Part shown: positions 13,561 through 19,551 of the stretch, piece by piece
Position numbering within the stretch: the first letter of the stretch is position 1
How the letters are laid out: each line of letters begins with the position of its first letter
Origin: Nanobdellota archaeon
GTDB lineage: Archaea; Nanobdellota; Nanobdellia; Woesearchaeales; GW2011-AR9
Direction: 5' to 3'
Assembly (NCBI GenBank): GCA_018812355.1
Contig: JAHJDQ010000055.1
Coordinates: 1 to 19,551, forward strand
DNA length: 19,551 nt
Program-made: the position numbers and the translations under genes
The notes under the pieces: generated by a model
Database searches by the model: none
What the model saw: the letters and a program-made list of their open reading frames with translations, nothing else
What the model was told of the DNA's origin: nothing

Positions 13561-14439
13561 ATGAATGTAGTTATTACTATTCCTGCTTATAATGAAGAAA
13601 GCACAATCAGCAGGATTATTAAAGAAATTAAAGAAATAATGGGTTCTACTAATTTTAATTATAAAATTTTAGTTTTGGATGATGGATCAAGAGATCAAAC
13701 GGTTGAGGTTGCTAAAAAAGAGGGAGCAATCGTTGTAAGCAATAAAATTAATCTTGGATTAGCCGAAACTTTCCAAAGAGAAATGGAAGAATGTTTAAAA
13801 TTAAAAGCAGATGTTATTGTTCATACTGACGCTGACGGACAGTATCCTGCTAAATATATTCCAAAGATGGTTAATAAAGTGCTTCAAGGGAATGATTTAG
13901 TTCTTGGAAGCAGGTTTGGAAGAGGAAATTATGGGGGTTCATTAATTAAAAAAATGGGAAATATGGCTTTTGCTAAAGTTTTTTCTAGTCTGCTTAACCA
14001 AAAAATCAATGATACAACTACTGGTTTTCGTGCTTTCAATTCTGAAGTTGCTAAATTAAAATTAATCAACAACTTTACTTATACCCAAGAACAACTAATT
14101 AGAGCGCGAAGGAAAAAAATGAGAATCGCAGAAATACCAATCAGAGCAAGAAAAACCAGAAAAAGTCGCTTGTTTAAGAATCCCCTTGATTATGCAATTA
14201 AAGCCTGGATTAACATTTTAAGAATCTACCGTGATTTTGCACCACTAAAATTTTTTGGTTATACGGGAGGATTTTTGTTATTGATTGGATTTTTAATTGG
14301 TCTCTTTATTTTTGTACGAATCTTAACTATTGGTGGTTCTGGTGGAATCCCTCGTGTCATTCTTAGTGCTGTACTCATGTTAACTGGATTACAAATCATT
14401 ATTTTTGGTTTCCTTGCTGACATGATCAAAAGAGATTGA
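13561..14439 (+). CDS. GT2 polyprenyl-phosphate glycosyltransferase with C-terminal membrane anchor
   Basis: 292 residues. The GT-A domain shows ITIPAYNEESTI (6-17), D40-D41-G-S and the metal site D90-A-D92-G-Q, then GSRFGRGNYGG and DTTTGFRAFN, as in DPM1-like enzymes. Two membrane helices follow from about residue 238 to 287 (GGFLLLIGFLIGLFIFV and VILSAVLMLTGLQIIIFGF), the GtrB/DPMS-with-anchor layout. It makes a polyprenyl-phosphate-linked sugar at the inner membrane face. The stop is 7 bases before a UPF0104 protein gene with no promoter between. GT2 plus UPF0104 domains are fused in the haloarchaeal AglD protein, so this pair is probably the split counterpart. Confidence 0.9.
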   Translation: MNVVITIPAYNEESTISRIIKEIKEIMGSTNFNYKILVLDDGSRDQTVEVAKKEGAIVVSNKINLGLAETFQREMEECLKLKADVIVHTDADGQYPAKYIPKMVNKVLQGNDLVLGSRFGRGNYGGSLIKKMGNMAFAKVFSSLLNQKINDTTTGFRAFNSEVAKLKLINNFTYTQEQLIRARRKKMRIAEIPIRARKTRKSRLFKNPLDYAIKAWINILRIYRDFAPLKFFGYTGGFLLLIGFLIGLFIFVRILTIGGSGGIPRVILSAVLMLTGLQIIIFGFLADMIKRD

Positions 14440-14446
14440 TTCAAAG

Positions 14447-15364
14447 ATGAACAAAAAAATATTTAATTATCTCCGTTTATTATTAGGAATTATTATTATC
14501 TTCTTTGTTTTTTATAAAGTAGGTTTTATTAAAATAGGTCAAACCTTAGCCCAAACTGAATTATCTTACCTAGTCATTGCTTTTCTATTTTTGGTTATTT
14601 CAATTTTCCTTAATACAATTAATCTAAAAATATTTTTCAATACCCTCAATCCGAAGATAAAATTATATCATTTATTCAAACATTTTTCCTTAGCCAGAAC
14701 GATTTCCATGTTTCTTCCCGGAAGATTAGGCGACTTCTCCCTAATTATTTTCTTAAAAAAATATAATGTTGATATTGGTAGAGGAACTGCAATTATGCTC
14801 CTCGATAAATTAATAACTTTTATTTTATTCTCTATTTTAGGCATCATGGGGATTGCCGTCTTAATTGACCTTAACTCTATCTATAAACCTCTGCTTGCTC
14901 TCATTGTTTTAATTATCATCACAAGCTTTTTCTTAACCACAAAAGGAAGAGATCTAATCAAAAAATATCTTCTTCGTAAATATGCGCACAAATTCAAAGG
15001 TTTTAGTAAAACATTTTTTTCCTTGCTCAAAAAAAAACGAGAATTAATTCTCCTAAACTTAGTTAACACAATTCTAAGAATTGTTGTCATTGGAATTTAT
15101 ATTTACTTCATTTACTTGTCCTTAGGAATCAAGCTGGGTCTGGGCATCATTGTCTTGATTGAATCCATTATCACTTTAGTCAAACTTCTTCCTCTTACTC
15201 CCAGCGGAATTGGCCTCAGAGAAATCACCGGCTTATATCTCTACGGAATAGTTGGAATAGCCAGTGAAGTGATTATGGCTCGTTACATTATCGCCGCTCT
15301 GCTCAATTATAGTTATGGTTTATTTGTGGTTATTTTCTTCAAAAAGAGTAAACAAGCAGTATAA
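14447..15364 (+). CDS. UPF0104 / LPG-synthase-TM-like membrane protein
   Basis: 305 residues with about eight membrane segments. Family motifs are visible: FLPGRLGDFS near 89-98, LLDKLITF near 118-125, and LLPLTPSGIGLREITGLYLY near 246-265. The last is the conserved P-(S/G)-G-x-G-x-x-E block of the lysylphosphatidylglycerol-synthase membrane domain. No soluble aminoacyl-transferase domain is present. Known: in archaea this domain occurs free or fused to GT2 (AglD) and is thought to handle or flip lipid-phosphate sugars. It is translated from an ATG 7 bases after the GT2 stop without a clear SD, so reinitiation or coupling is likely. Inferred: partner or flippase for the lipid-linked sugar made upstream. 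Confidence 0.87.
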   Translation: MNKKIFNYLRLLLGIIIIFFVFYKVGFIKIGQTLAQTELSYLVIAFLFLVISIFLNTINLKIFFNTLNPKIKLYHLFKHFSLARTISMFLPGRLGDFSLIIFLKKYNVDIGRGTAIMLLDKLITFILFSILGIMGIAVLIDLNSIYKPLLALIVLIIITSFFLTTKGRDLIKKYLLRKYAHKFKGFSKTFFSLLKKKRELILLNLVNTILRIVVIGIYIYFIYLSLGIKLGLGIIVLIESIITLVKLLPLTPSGIGLREITGLYLYGIVGIASEVIMARYIIAALLNYSYGLFVVIFFKKSKQAV

Positions 15365-15387
15365 AAAGACCCACTTTAATCCACAAC

Positions 15388-15396
15388 ATTTAAGTA
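15388..15396 (+). promoter_or_regulatory. TATA box of the methyltransferase at 15419
   Basis: ATTTAAGTA with its centre 27 bases before the ATG, predicting a leaderless transcript. Confidence 0.55.
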
Positions 15397-15418
15397 TTAA
15401 GATTAAAAAAATATTTTC

Positions 15419-16195
15419 ATGATAGAACCAAGCAGAATTAGTGAAGAGGAGAAATATCAAGATAAAATTGCTAATGATTATAGTCGTGCTTACGAACACC
15501 TCTGGGTTAAGAAAACCTGGGATTATCCCATTCTTAAAAAATATTTGAAATACTTCGATCGCAATTATCCGTTATTAGATCTTGCTTGTGGAACAGGTGC
15601 TTCAACTGCTTATTACTCAAAACATGGCTTTCCTGTTATTGCTTATGATCTTTCCGAAAAAATGTTAGAGCAGGTAAAAAAACGTAATCTACTTAACAAA
15701 CCAACTTGTATTAAAGGCATTGCTGAAAAACTCCCATTCAAAAAAGAAGAGATTGGCCAAATTTTTTGTTCCGGTTCGTTTCATCACTTTGAAGATCAAC
15801 TAAAATCATTAGCTGAAATGCACCGCGTCTTAAAACCCAGCGGTAAAGTAATGATTCTAGAAAACAATAACGAAAGTTTACACCGTTATTTTATCCCTCG
15901 CTTTATCCGTGATAAAATGCAACCACAATTCAAGAAAAAATATGGAGAGTCTGTTCATGAAGAAGAATGTAGAGAAGAAGAGTTAACAATTAAAGATTAT
16001 CGAAAGATCATTTCACAAACCAACTTTAAAATTAAAAGTATTAAAACCTACTACTTTGCCAGAATTGTTTCCTTAGTTGAGAAACCAAAATATATTCGTA
16101 ATAGTATTCTCTTCATGCTTGGAATTATGGATGCTTTTGTTAAACTATTCAAAGACCGCGGTTATTGGGTTGTCATTTTACTCGAAAAAGAGTAG
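15419..16195 (+). CDS. Class I SAM-dependent methyltransferase (Methyltransf_11-like)
   Basis: 258 residues. Motif I is D54-L-A-C-G-T-G60, strand 2 ends in AYDLSEKML, and IGQIFCSGSFHHF is the motif II/IV region, followed by HRVLKPSGKVMILE. This is the UbiE/Methyltransf_11 pattern. A C-terminal extension (about 150-258) with an EEECREEELT helix and a hydrophobic end resembles methyltransferases that act on lipids or glycolipids. It has its own TATA box and lies 54 bases after the UPF0104 gene. The substrate is not evident; it may methylate a sugar made by the adjacent genes. It is not a copy of the other two methyltransferases in the window. Confidence 0.87.
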   Translation: MIEPSRISEEEKYQDKIANDYSRAYEHLWVKKTWDYPILKKYLKYFDRNYPLLDLACGTGASTAYYSKHGFPVIAYDLSEKMLEQVKKRNLLNKPTCIKGIAEKLPFKKEEIGQIFCSGSFHHFEDQLKSLAEMHRVLKPSGKVMILENNNESLHRYFIPRFIRDKMQPQFKKKYGESVHEEECREEELTIKDYRKIISQTNFKIKSIKTYYFARIVSLVEKPKYIRNSILFMLGIMDAFVKLFKDRGYWVVILLEKE

Positions 16196-16213
16196 AAATT
16201 AAGAACCATAACA

Positions 16214-16221
16214 TATTTAAA
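16214..16221 (+). promoter_or_regulatory. TATA box of the dehydrogenase-acetyltransferase operon
   Basis: TATTTAAA with its centre 26-27 bases before the ATG at 16244. Confidence 0.6.
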
Positions 16222-16243
16222 CCAAAACTATAAAACTTCTTTT

Positions 16244-17239
16244 ATGATCAAAATAGGTGTAATTGGTGGTGGTAAATGGGGCAAGAACCATCTCAAAGAT
16301 TTTTCGCGGATGAACGCGTGTTCTTTAATTGGTTTGGCTGATCCAGACATCAGTAAGAAAGAGCTCGCTGATAAACATTCTATCTTGCATTTTTCTAACT
16401 ATCAAGAAATGCTTCCTCATGTTGATGCTGTAACTATTGTTACTCCTACCACCTCTCATTATGAACTTGCTAAATACTGTTTAGAACAAGGCAAACATGT
16501 TTTTGTTGAGAAACCATTATGTTTCGAAGAAGATAAAGCGGCAGAACTAGTACAGCTTGCTCAGCAGAAAGGATTATTACTTTCCGTGGGTTATGTTTTC
16601 CGTTTTAACCCTTTAGTTAAACGCTTAAAAGAACTTCTTCCTGAAATCGGTCCGATTCAATATATCTCCAGCCGTTATATCCACTCTTCTGTCCCGCCAC
16701 GTAAAGATTCTGGTGTTATCTTTAATCTTGGTGTACATTTAATTGACATTCTTAATTATATTCTTCCTCAACCACCCCTAAACATCCACTGTAAAAAAGT
16801 TCATTATATTTCTCCTACTAACGAAGATTCTGCCGTGATTAAACTTGACTACGGTTCATTTTTAGCAACAATTGAAACTAGTTGTTGTCATCCTCTAAAG
16901 AAAAGAGACATGTGGATCATCGCAGCCAAAGAAAAAATATATCTTGACTTTCTTGATCAGGTTATGATTCGTCATCCAATTACTGTTTCTGAAGAGGGCA
17001 CTTCTTCAAAAGAAGCAATTAGAGATCCGAAAATAGAGAAAGGCTCACCTTTATTCGAAGAGTTATGGCATTTCTGTACAGTCTGTAACGATAAGATCGC
17101 TGGAAAAGAAGTTCATAATGAATCTGCAGAAAACTTTATGACTACAAAATTATGCAATCTTGCTTTACAATCTGCCCAAGAAAATAAAATCATTGATTTA
17201 GAAAATGGAACAAATATCGGAACAAGCAACAATTTCTAA
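16244..17239 (+). CDS. wbpB: Gfo/Idh/MocA oxidoreductase, WbpB/WlbA-like nucleotide-sugar 3-dehydrogenase
   Basis: 331 residues. An N-terminal Rossmann domain with G8-G-G10-K-W-G13 and acidic D33 binds NAD, followed by the family hallmark E89-K90-P91-L. A C-terminal alpha/beta domain has NLGVHLIDI near 161-169, where the His is the usual catalytic residue. Known: WbpB/WlbA oxidises the 3-hydroxyl of UDP-GlcNAc uronic acid to the 3-keto form, the first of three steps to the 3-amino derivative. The next two genes encode matching acetyltransferase and aminotransferase, and this context is the main reason for the specific call. The end overlaps the acetyltransferase by 35 bases. Other Gfo/Idh sugar dehydrogenases remain possible. 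Confidence 0.82.
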   Translation: MIKIGVIGGGKWGKNHLKDFSRMNACSLIGLADPDISKKELADKHSILHFSNYQEMLPHVDAVTIVTPTTSHYELAKYCLEQGKHVFVEKPLCFEEDKAAELVQLAQQKGLLLSVGYVFRFNPLVKRLKELLPEIGPIQYISSRYIHSSVPPRKDSGVIFNLGVHLIDILNYILPQPPLNIHCKKVHYISPTNEDSAVIKLDYGSFLATIETSCCHPLKKRDMWIIAAKEKIYLDFLDQVMIRHPITVSEEGTSSKEAIRDPKIEKGSPLFEELWHFCTVCNDKIAGKEVHNESAENFMTTKLCNLALQSAQENKIIDLENGTNIGTSNNF

Positions 17240-17675
17240 TACTGCGATTGTTAAAGATTGTCAGATTGGAGCAGGAACAAAAGTTTGGAATTTCACTAAT
17301 CTTTATGGTTGTCAAATCGGCGAAAACTGTATGATTGGAACTTATGTTGAAATTCAAAATGATGTTAAAATTGGTAATAATGTCAGAGTGCAAAGCCATA
17401 GTTTTTTATGTTCGCTAGTTACGATTGAAGATAACGTCTTTATTGGTCATGGTGTGATGACAATTAATGATCTTCACCCTCCTTCTGGCGATCCAGAAAA
17501 ATGGAAATCTACTTTAATTAAAAAAGGCGCTAGTATTGGTAGTAATGCCACTATTTTTCCTGTAACCATCGGCGAGAATGCGATTGTCGGAGCAGGTGCA
17601 GTTGTTACAAAAGACGTCCCTGATAATTGTACTGTTGTTGGTAATCCTGCCAGAATTATCCATAGAAATGAATAA
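17205..17675 (+). CDS. wbpD: Left-handed beta-helix acetyltransferase, WbpD/WlbB-like
   Basis: 156 residues made almost entirely of hexapeptide repeats (I-G-x-x-x-x and variants from about residue 11 to 140: CQIGENCMIG, VKIGNNVRVQ, ATIFPVTIGENAIVGAGAVV), ending in VVGNPARII. Known: WbpD/WlbB N-acetylates the 3-amino group of the UDP-sugar with acetyl-CoA and forms trimers. A related family acts on dTDP-3-amino sugars (QdtC/FdtC). The dehydrogenase upstream, rather than a ketoisomerase, favours the WbpD type. The ATG is inside the dehydrogenase gene (35-base overlap, different frame) and lacks its own promoter, so translational coupling is likely. The order is dehydrogenase, acetyltransferase, aminotransferase, although acetylation is the last reaction. 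Confidence 0.82.
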   Translation: MEQISEQATISNTAIVKDCQIGAGTKVWNFTNLYGCQIGENCMIGTYVEIQNDVKIGNNVRVQSHSFLCSLVTIEDNVFIGHGVMTINDLHPPSGDPEKWKSTLIKKGASIGSNATIFPVTIGENAIVGAGAVVTKDVPDNCTVVGNPARIIHRNE

Positions 17676-17722
17676 TTTTAATATCAAAAAATTAACAATC
17701 AAGTATCATAAATCCATAAACC

Positions 17723-17730
17723 ATATAAAA
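17723..17730 (+). promoter_or_regulatory. TATA box of the DegT aminotransferase gene
   Basis: ATATAAAA with its centre 26-27 bases before the ATG at 17753. The 77-base gap before this gene therefore holds a separate promoter. Confidence 0.6.
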
Positions 17731-17752
17731 CCATTTTTGTTCTAAATATTAC

Positions 17753-18865
17753 ATGAACATTCCCTTAGTCGATTTAAAAGCACAATACCTCACTATTAAA
17801 CCTGAAATAGATCAAGCGATCCAAGAAATTCTCGATACTACTCGATTTATTATGGGTCCGCCTGTTAAGAATTTTGAAGAACACCTCGCTCAATTTTGCA
17901 ACTGTCAACATGCTATTGGTGTAAGCAGCGGTTCTTCAGCTTTATTCTTAGCCTTAAAAGCGTACGGGATAAAAACTGGAGATGAAGTCATCACTGTTGC
18001 TAATAGTTTCATCGCTACCGCCGAAGCTATCGTGCAATGTGGAGCAACTCCAGTCTTCGTTGATGTTACTGAAGATACACTCTTACTCGATCCAAGCAAG
18101 TTAGAATCAGCGATTACAGAAAAAACTAAAATGATCATTCCGGTCCATTTATATGGCCAGATTTGCGATATGGATCCTATCATCAACATTGCCAGAAAAC
18201 ATAACCTCATAATTGTAGAAGATGCTGCCCAAGCAATTGATGCAAAATATAAAAATAAATCTCTCCCAATCCACGAAACTGCTATTTTTAGTTTCTTTCC
18301 CGCAAAAAATCTCGGTTGTTATGGTGATGGAGGAGCAGTGATTACTAATAATCAAGAGATTGCTCATAAAGTCGCTAAATTAAAAGACCATGGCCGAATC
18401 AGTAAATATGAAAGTGATATTATCGGTTATGGAGAAAGATTAGATGCTTTGCAAGCAGCTATCCTAACTGTTAAATTAAAACATTTATCAAGTTGGTCAG
18501 AAAAAAGAAAAAATCATGCCCATAAGTATAATCAACTACTCCAAACCATTACTAACATTACTCTTCCTACTGAAAAAGAATATTCCAAACATGTTTATTA
18601 TATGTATGTTATCAAAACCAAAAATCGTGATGAGCTGATGAACAAGCTCAAGGAAAAAGGTGTTGATACAGGAATTCATTATCCTTTACCTCTACACTTA
18701 CAGCCATCATTAAACTATCTTGGCTATAAAGAAGGAGACTTTCCTATTGCTGAACAAGCCGCCAAAGAAATCCTCTCCCTACCAATGTTTCCAGAATTAA
18801 AAGAAGAACAAATTAACGAGATTGTAACAAAAATTAGTGAGGTTAACGATAATGTTCACAGATAA
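17753..18865 (+). CDS. wbpE: DegT/DnrJ/EryC1 (WbpE-like) sugar aminotransferase
   Basis: 370 residues, the family norm. It starts with IPLVDLKAQY and has SSGSSAL near 58-64, D157-A-A-Q160 for the PLP ring, and the Schiff-base K185 in SFFPAKNLGCYGDGGA. DHGRISKYESDIIGYGERLDALQAAIL follows in two blocks and is the substrate-side signature. Known: WbpE transfers an amino group from glutamate to the 3-keto nucleotide sugar made by WbpB. With the two genes upstream it completes the three-step set for UDP-2,3-diacetamido-2,3-dideoxy-glucuronate, known in bacteria and in methanococcal archaea. The last 14 bases overlap the start of the next gene. QdtB/DesV-type aminotransferases are alternatives. Confidence 0.88.
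   Translation: MNIPLVDLKAQYLTIKPEIDQAIQEILDTTRFIMGPPVKNFEEHLAQFCNCQHAIGVSSGSSALFLALKAYGIKTGDEVITVANSFIATAEAIVQCGATPVFVDVTEDTLLLDPSKLESAITEKTKMIIPVHLYGQICDMDPIINIARKHNLIIVEDAAQAIDAKYKNKSLPIHETAIFSFFPAKNLGCYGDGGAVITNNQEIAHKVAKLKDHGRISKYESDIIGYGERLDALQAAILTVKLKHLSSWSEKRKNHAHKYNQLLQTITNITLPTEKEYSKHVYYMYVIKTKNRDELMNKLKEKGVDTGIHYPLPLHLQPSLNYLGYKEGDFPIAEQAAKEILSLPMFPELKEEQINEIVTKISEVNDNVHR
18840..18843 (+). promoter_or_regulatory. Shine-Dalgarno of the terminal SDR gene
   Basis: AGGT inside the aminotransferase gene, 8 bases before the ATG at 18852. It marks an internal operon gene that is translated by SD, unlike the promoter-proximal genes here. Confidence 0.5.
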
Positions 18866-19551
18866 AGTTGTTTTAGTAACTGGCGGAGCCGGTTTCATCG
18901 GTTCTCATTTAGTCGAGAAATGTTTAGAATTAAATGCCAAAAAAGTAATTAGTTTTGATAATTTATGTGGTTCAACTAACGATAATCTGGCCCATCTTAG
19001 AACCAATCCTCGTTTAGTAGAAGTAAAAGGTGATATCCAAGATTATTATCTGATCAAACCTTATGTAGAAGAAGCTAATGTTATTTTTAATCAAGCAGCA
19101 TCTAAACTTGTCGTTAGCCTTAAGGATCCTTCCATCGACGTTAAAACTAATGTTCTCGGAAATTTTAACATTTTAGAAATTATGCGTAAATGTAACAGTC
19201 AAGCCCGTTTGATTCACGCTTCTACTGGCTCTGTTTTCGGAAGTAGTGAGAAACCATTTGACGAAGATGATCCAATGAAACCATCAACAGTTTATGGTAT
19301 CAGTAAATTAGCCGCGGAAAAATATATCCTTCTTTATGCTAAAGAATATGGTCTTAAAGCCTCAGTCTTACGTTATTATCATGTCTTTGGTCCTCGACAA
19401 GATTATGCTGGAGAAGCGGGAGTGATTAACATCTTCTTATCGAGAATATGGGAAGGAAAAGCTCCTCAAGTTTGTGGTACTGGTGAACAGGTACGTTGTT
19501 TTACTTATGTTAAAGATGTTGTTGCTGCTAACTTATTACTTTACCAAAACC
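18852..19551 (+). CDS. NAD-dependent nucleotide-sugar epimerase (extended SDR), 3' end beyond window
   Basis: The first 233 codons are present. They show VTGGAGFIGSHL (G-x2-G-x2-G cofactor motif, residues 9-20), acidic D at the end of strand 2 (ISFDNL), HASTGSVFGSSE and the catalytic Y-x3-K in STVYGISKLAAE, then LRYYHVFGPRQ and RCFTYVKDV. This is the GalE/WbpP-type pattern of UDP-sugar 4-epimerases and related dehydratases. The ATG overlaps the aminotransferase end by 14 bases with an SD upstream, so it is an operon partner. Inferred: it acts on the same UDP-(acetamido) sugar family. It is homologous to, but clearly different from, the epimerase at 12256-13260. Confidence 0.88.
   Translation, partial: MFTDKVVLVTGGAGFIGSHLVEKCLELNAKKVISFDNLCGSTNDNLAHLRTNPRLVEVKGDIQDYYLIKPYVEEANVIFNQAASKLVVSLKDPSIDVKTNVLGNFNILEIMRKCNSQARLIHASTGSVFGSSEKPFDEDDPMKPSTVYGISKLAAEKYILLYAKEYGLKASVLRYYHVFGPRQDYAGEAGVINIFLSRIWEGKAPQVCGTGEQVRCFTYVKDVVAANLLLYQN

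Overview
The window is AT-rich DNA that reads as archaeal, probably from a small-genome (DPANN-like) lineage. At least eleven genes have an A/T-only TATA-type box whose centre lies 26 to 30 bases before the start codon, the spacing expected for archaeal leaderless mRNAs. The gene families agree: UPF0104 flippase-like proteins, dolichol-phosphate-mannose-synthase-like GT2 enzymes, GT-C transferases and a MntA/HepT pair. No rRNA, tRNA or ribosomal protein gene is present, so the lineage is an inference.

The whole window is a cell-surface glycan and polar head-group locus. Left part (1-3386): a LicC/PntC-like nucleotidyltransferase (cut by the window edge), an aminotransferase that matches the C-terminal half of fused nucleotidyltransferase-aminotransferase enzymes of the PntC type, a SAM methyltransferase broken by a one-base frameshift, and a CDP-alcohol phosphatidyltransferase. 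Together they could make and transfer a CDP-activated amino-alcohol phosphate or phosphonate. A GC-richer structured element (1582-1698) lies among them. Next (3394-4025) is a MntA/HepT toxin-antitoxin pair.

Middle (4083-13260): a Wzx-type flippase and a large GT-C transferase on the minus strand; then, divergently, a cobalamin-binding-type radical SAM enzyme and a second GT-C (ArnT/PMT-like) transferase; then a minus-strand run of a SAM methyltransferase, a GT2 transferase and an NAD-dependent sugar epimerase/dehydratase. The 300-base gap at 13261-13560 contains no gene. It holds two tandem copies of a roughly 92-base two-hairpin unit, and the stem of one hairpin is preserved between copies by three compensatory base-pair changes.

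Right part (13561-19551), all on the plus strand: a GT2 transferase with a downstream UPF0104 membrane protein (together a split version of AglD), another SAM methyltransferase, then a dehydrogenase, acetyltransferase and aminotransferase set of the WbpB-WbpD-WbpE type that would build a 3-acetamido uronic-acid nucleotide sugar, followed by the start of an SDR epimerase cut by the window end. The likely overall flow is nucleotide-sugar synthesis (right), lipid-linked assembly by the GT2 and GT-C enzymes (middle), flipping by Wzx and UPF0104 proteins, and decoration with methyl groups and a zwitterionic head group (left).

The best leads for something undescribed are the covarying tandem hairpins (13324-13504), the unidentified structured element (1582-1698), the SD-in-loop leader of the nucleotidyltransferase (434-475), and the split PntC-like module next to a CDP-alcohol phosphatidyltransferase.
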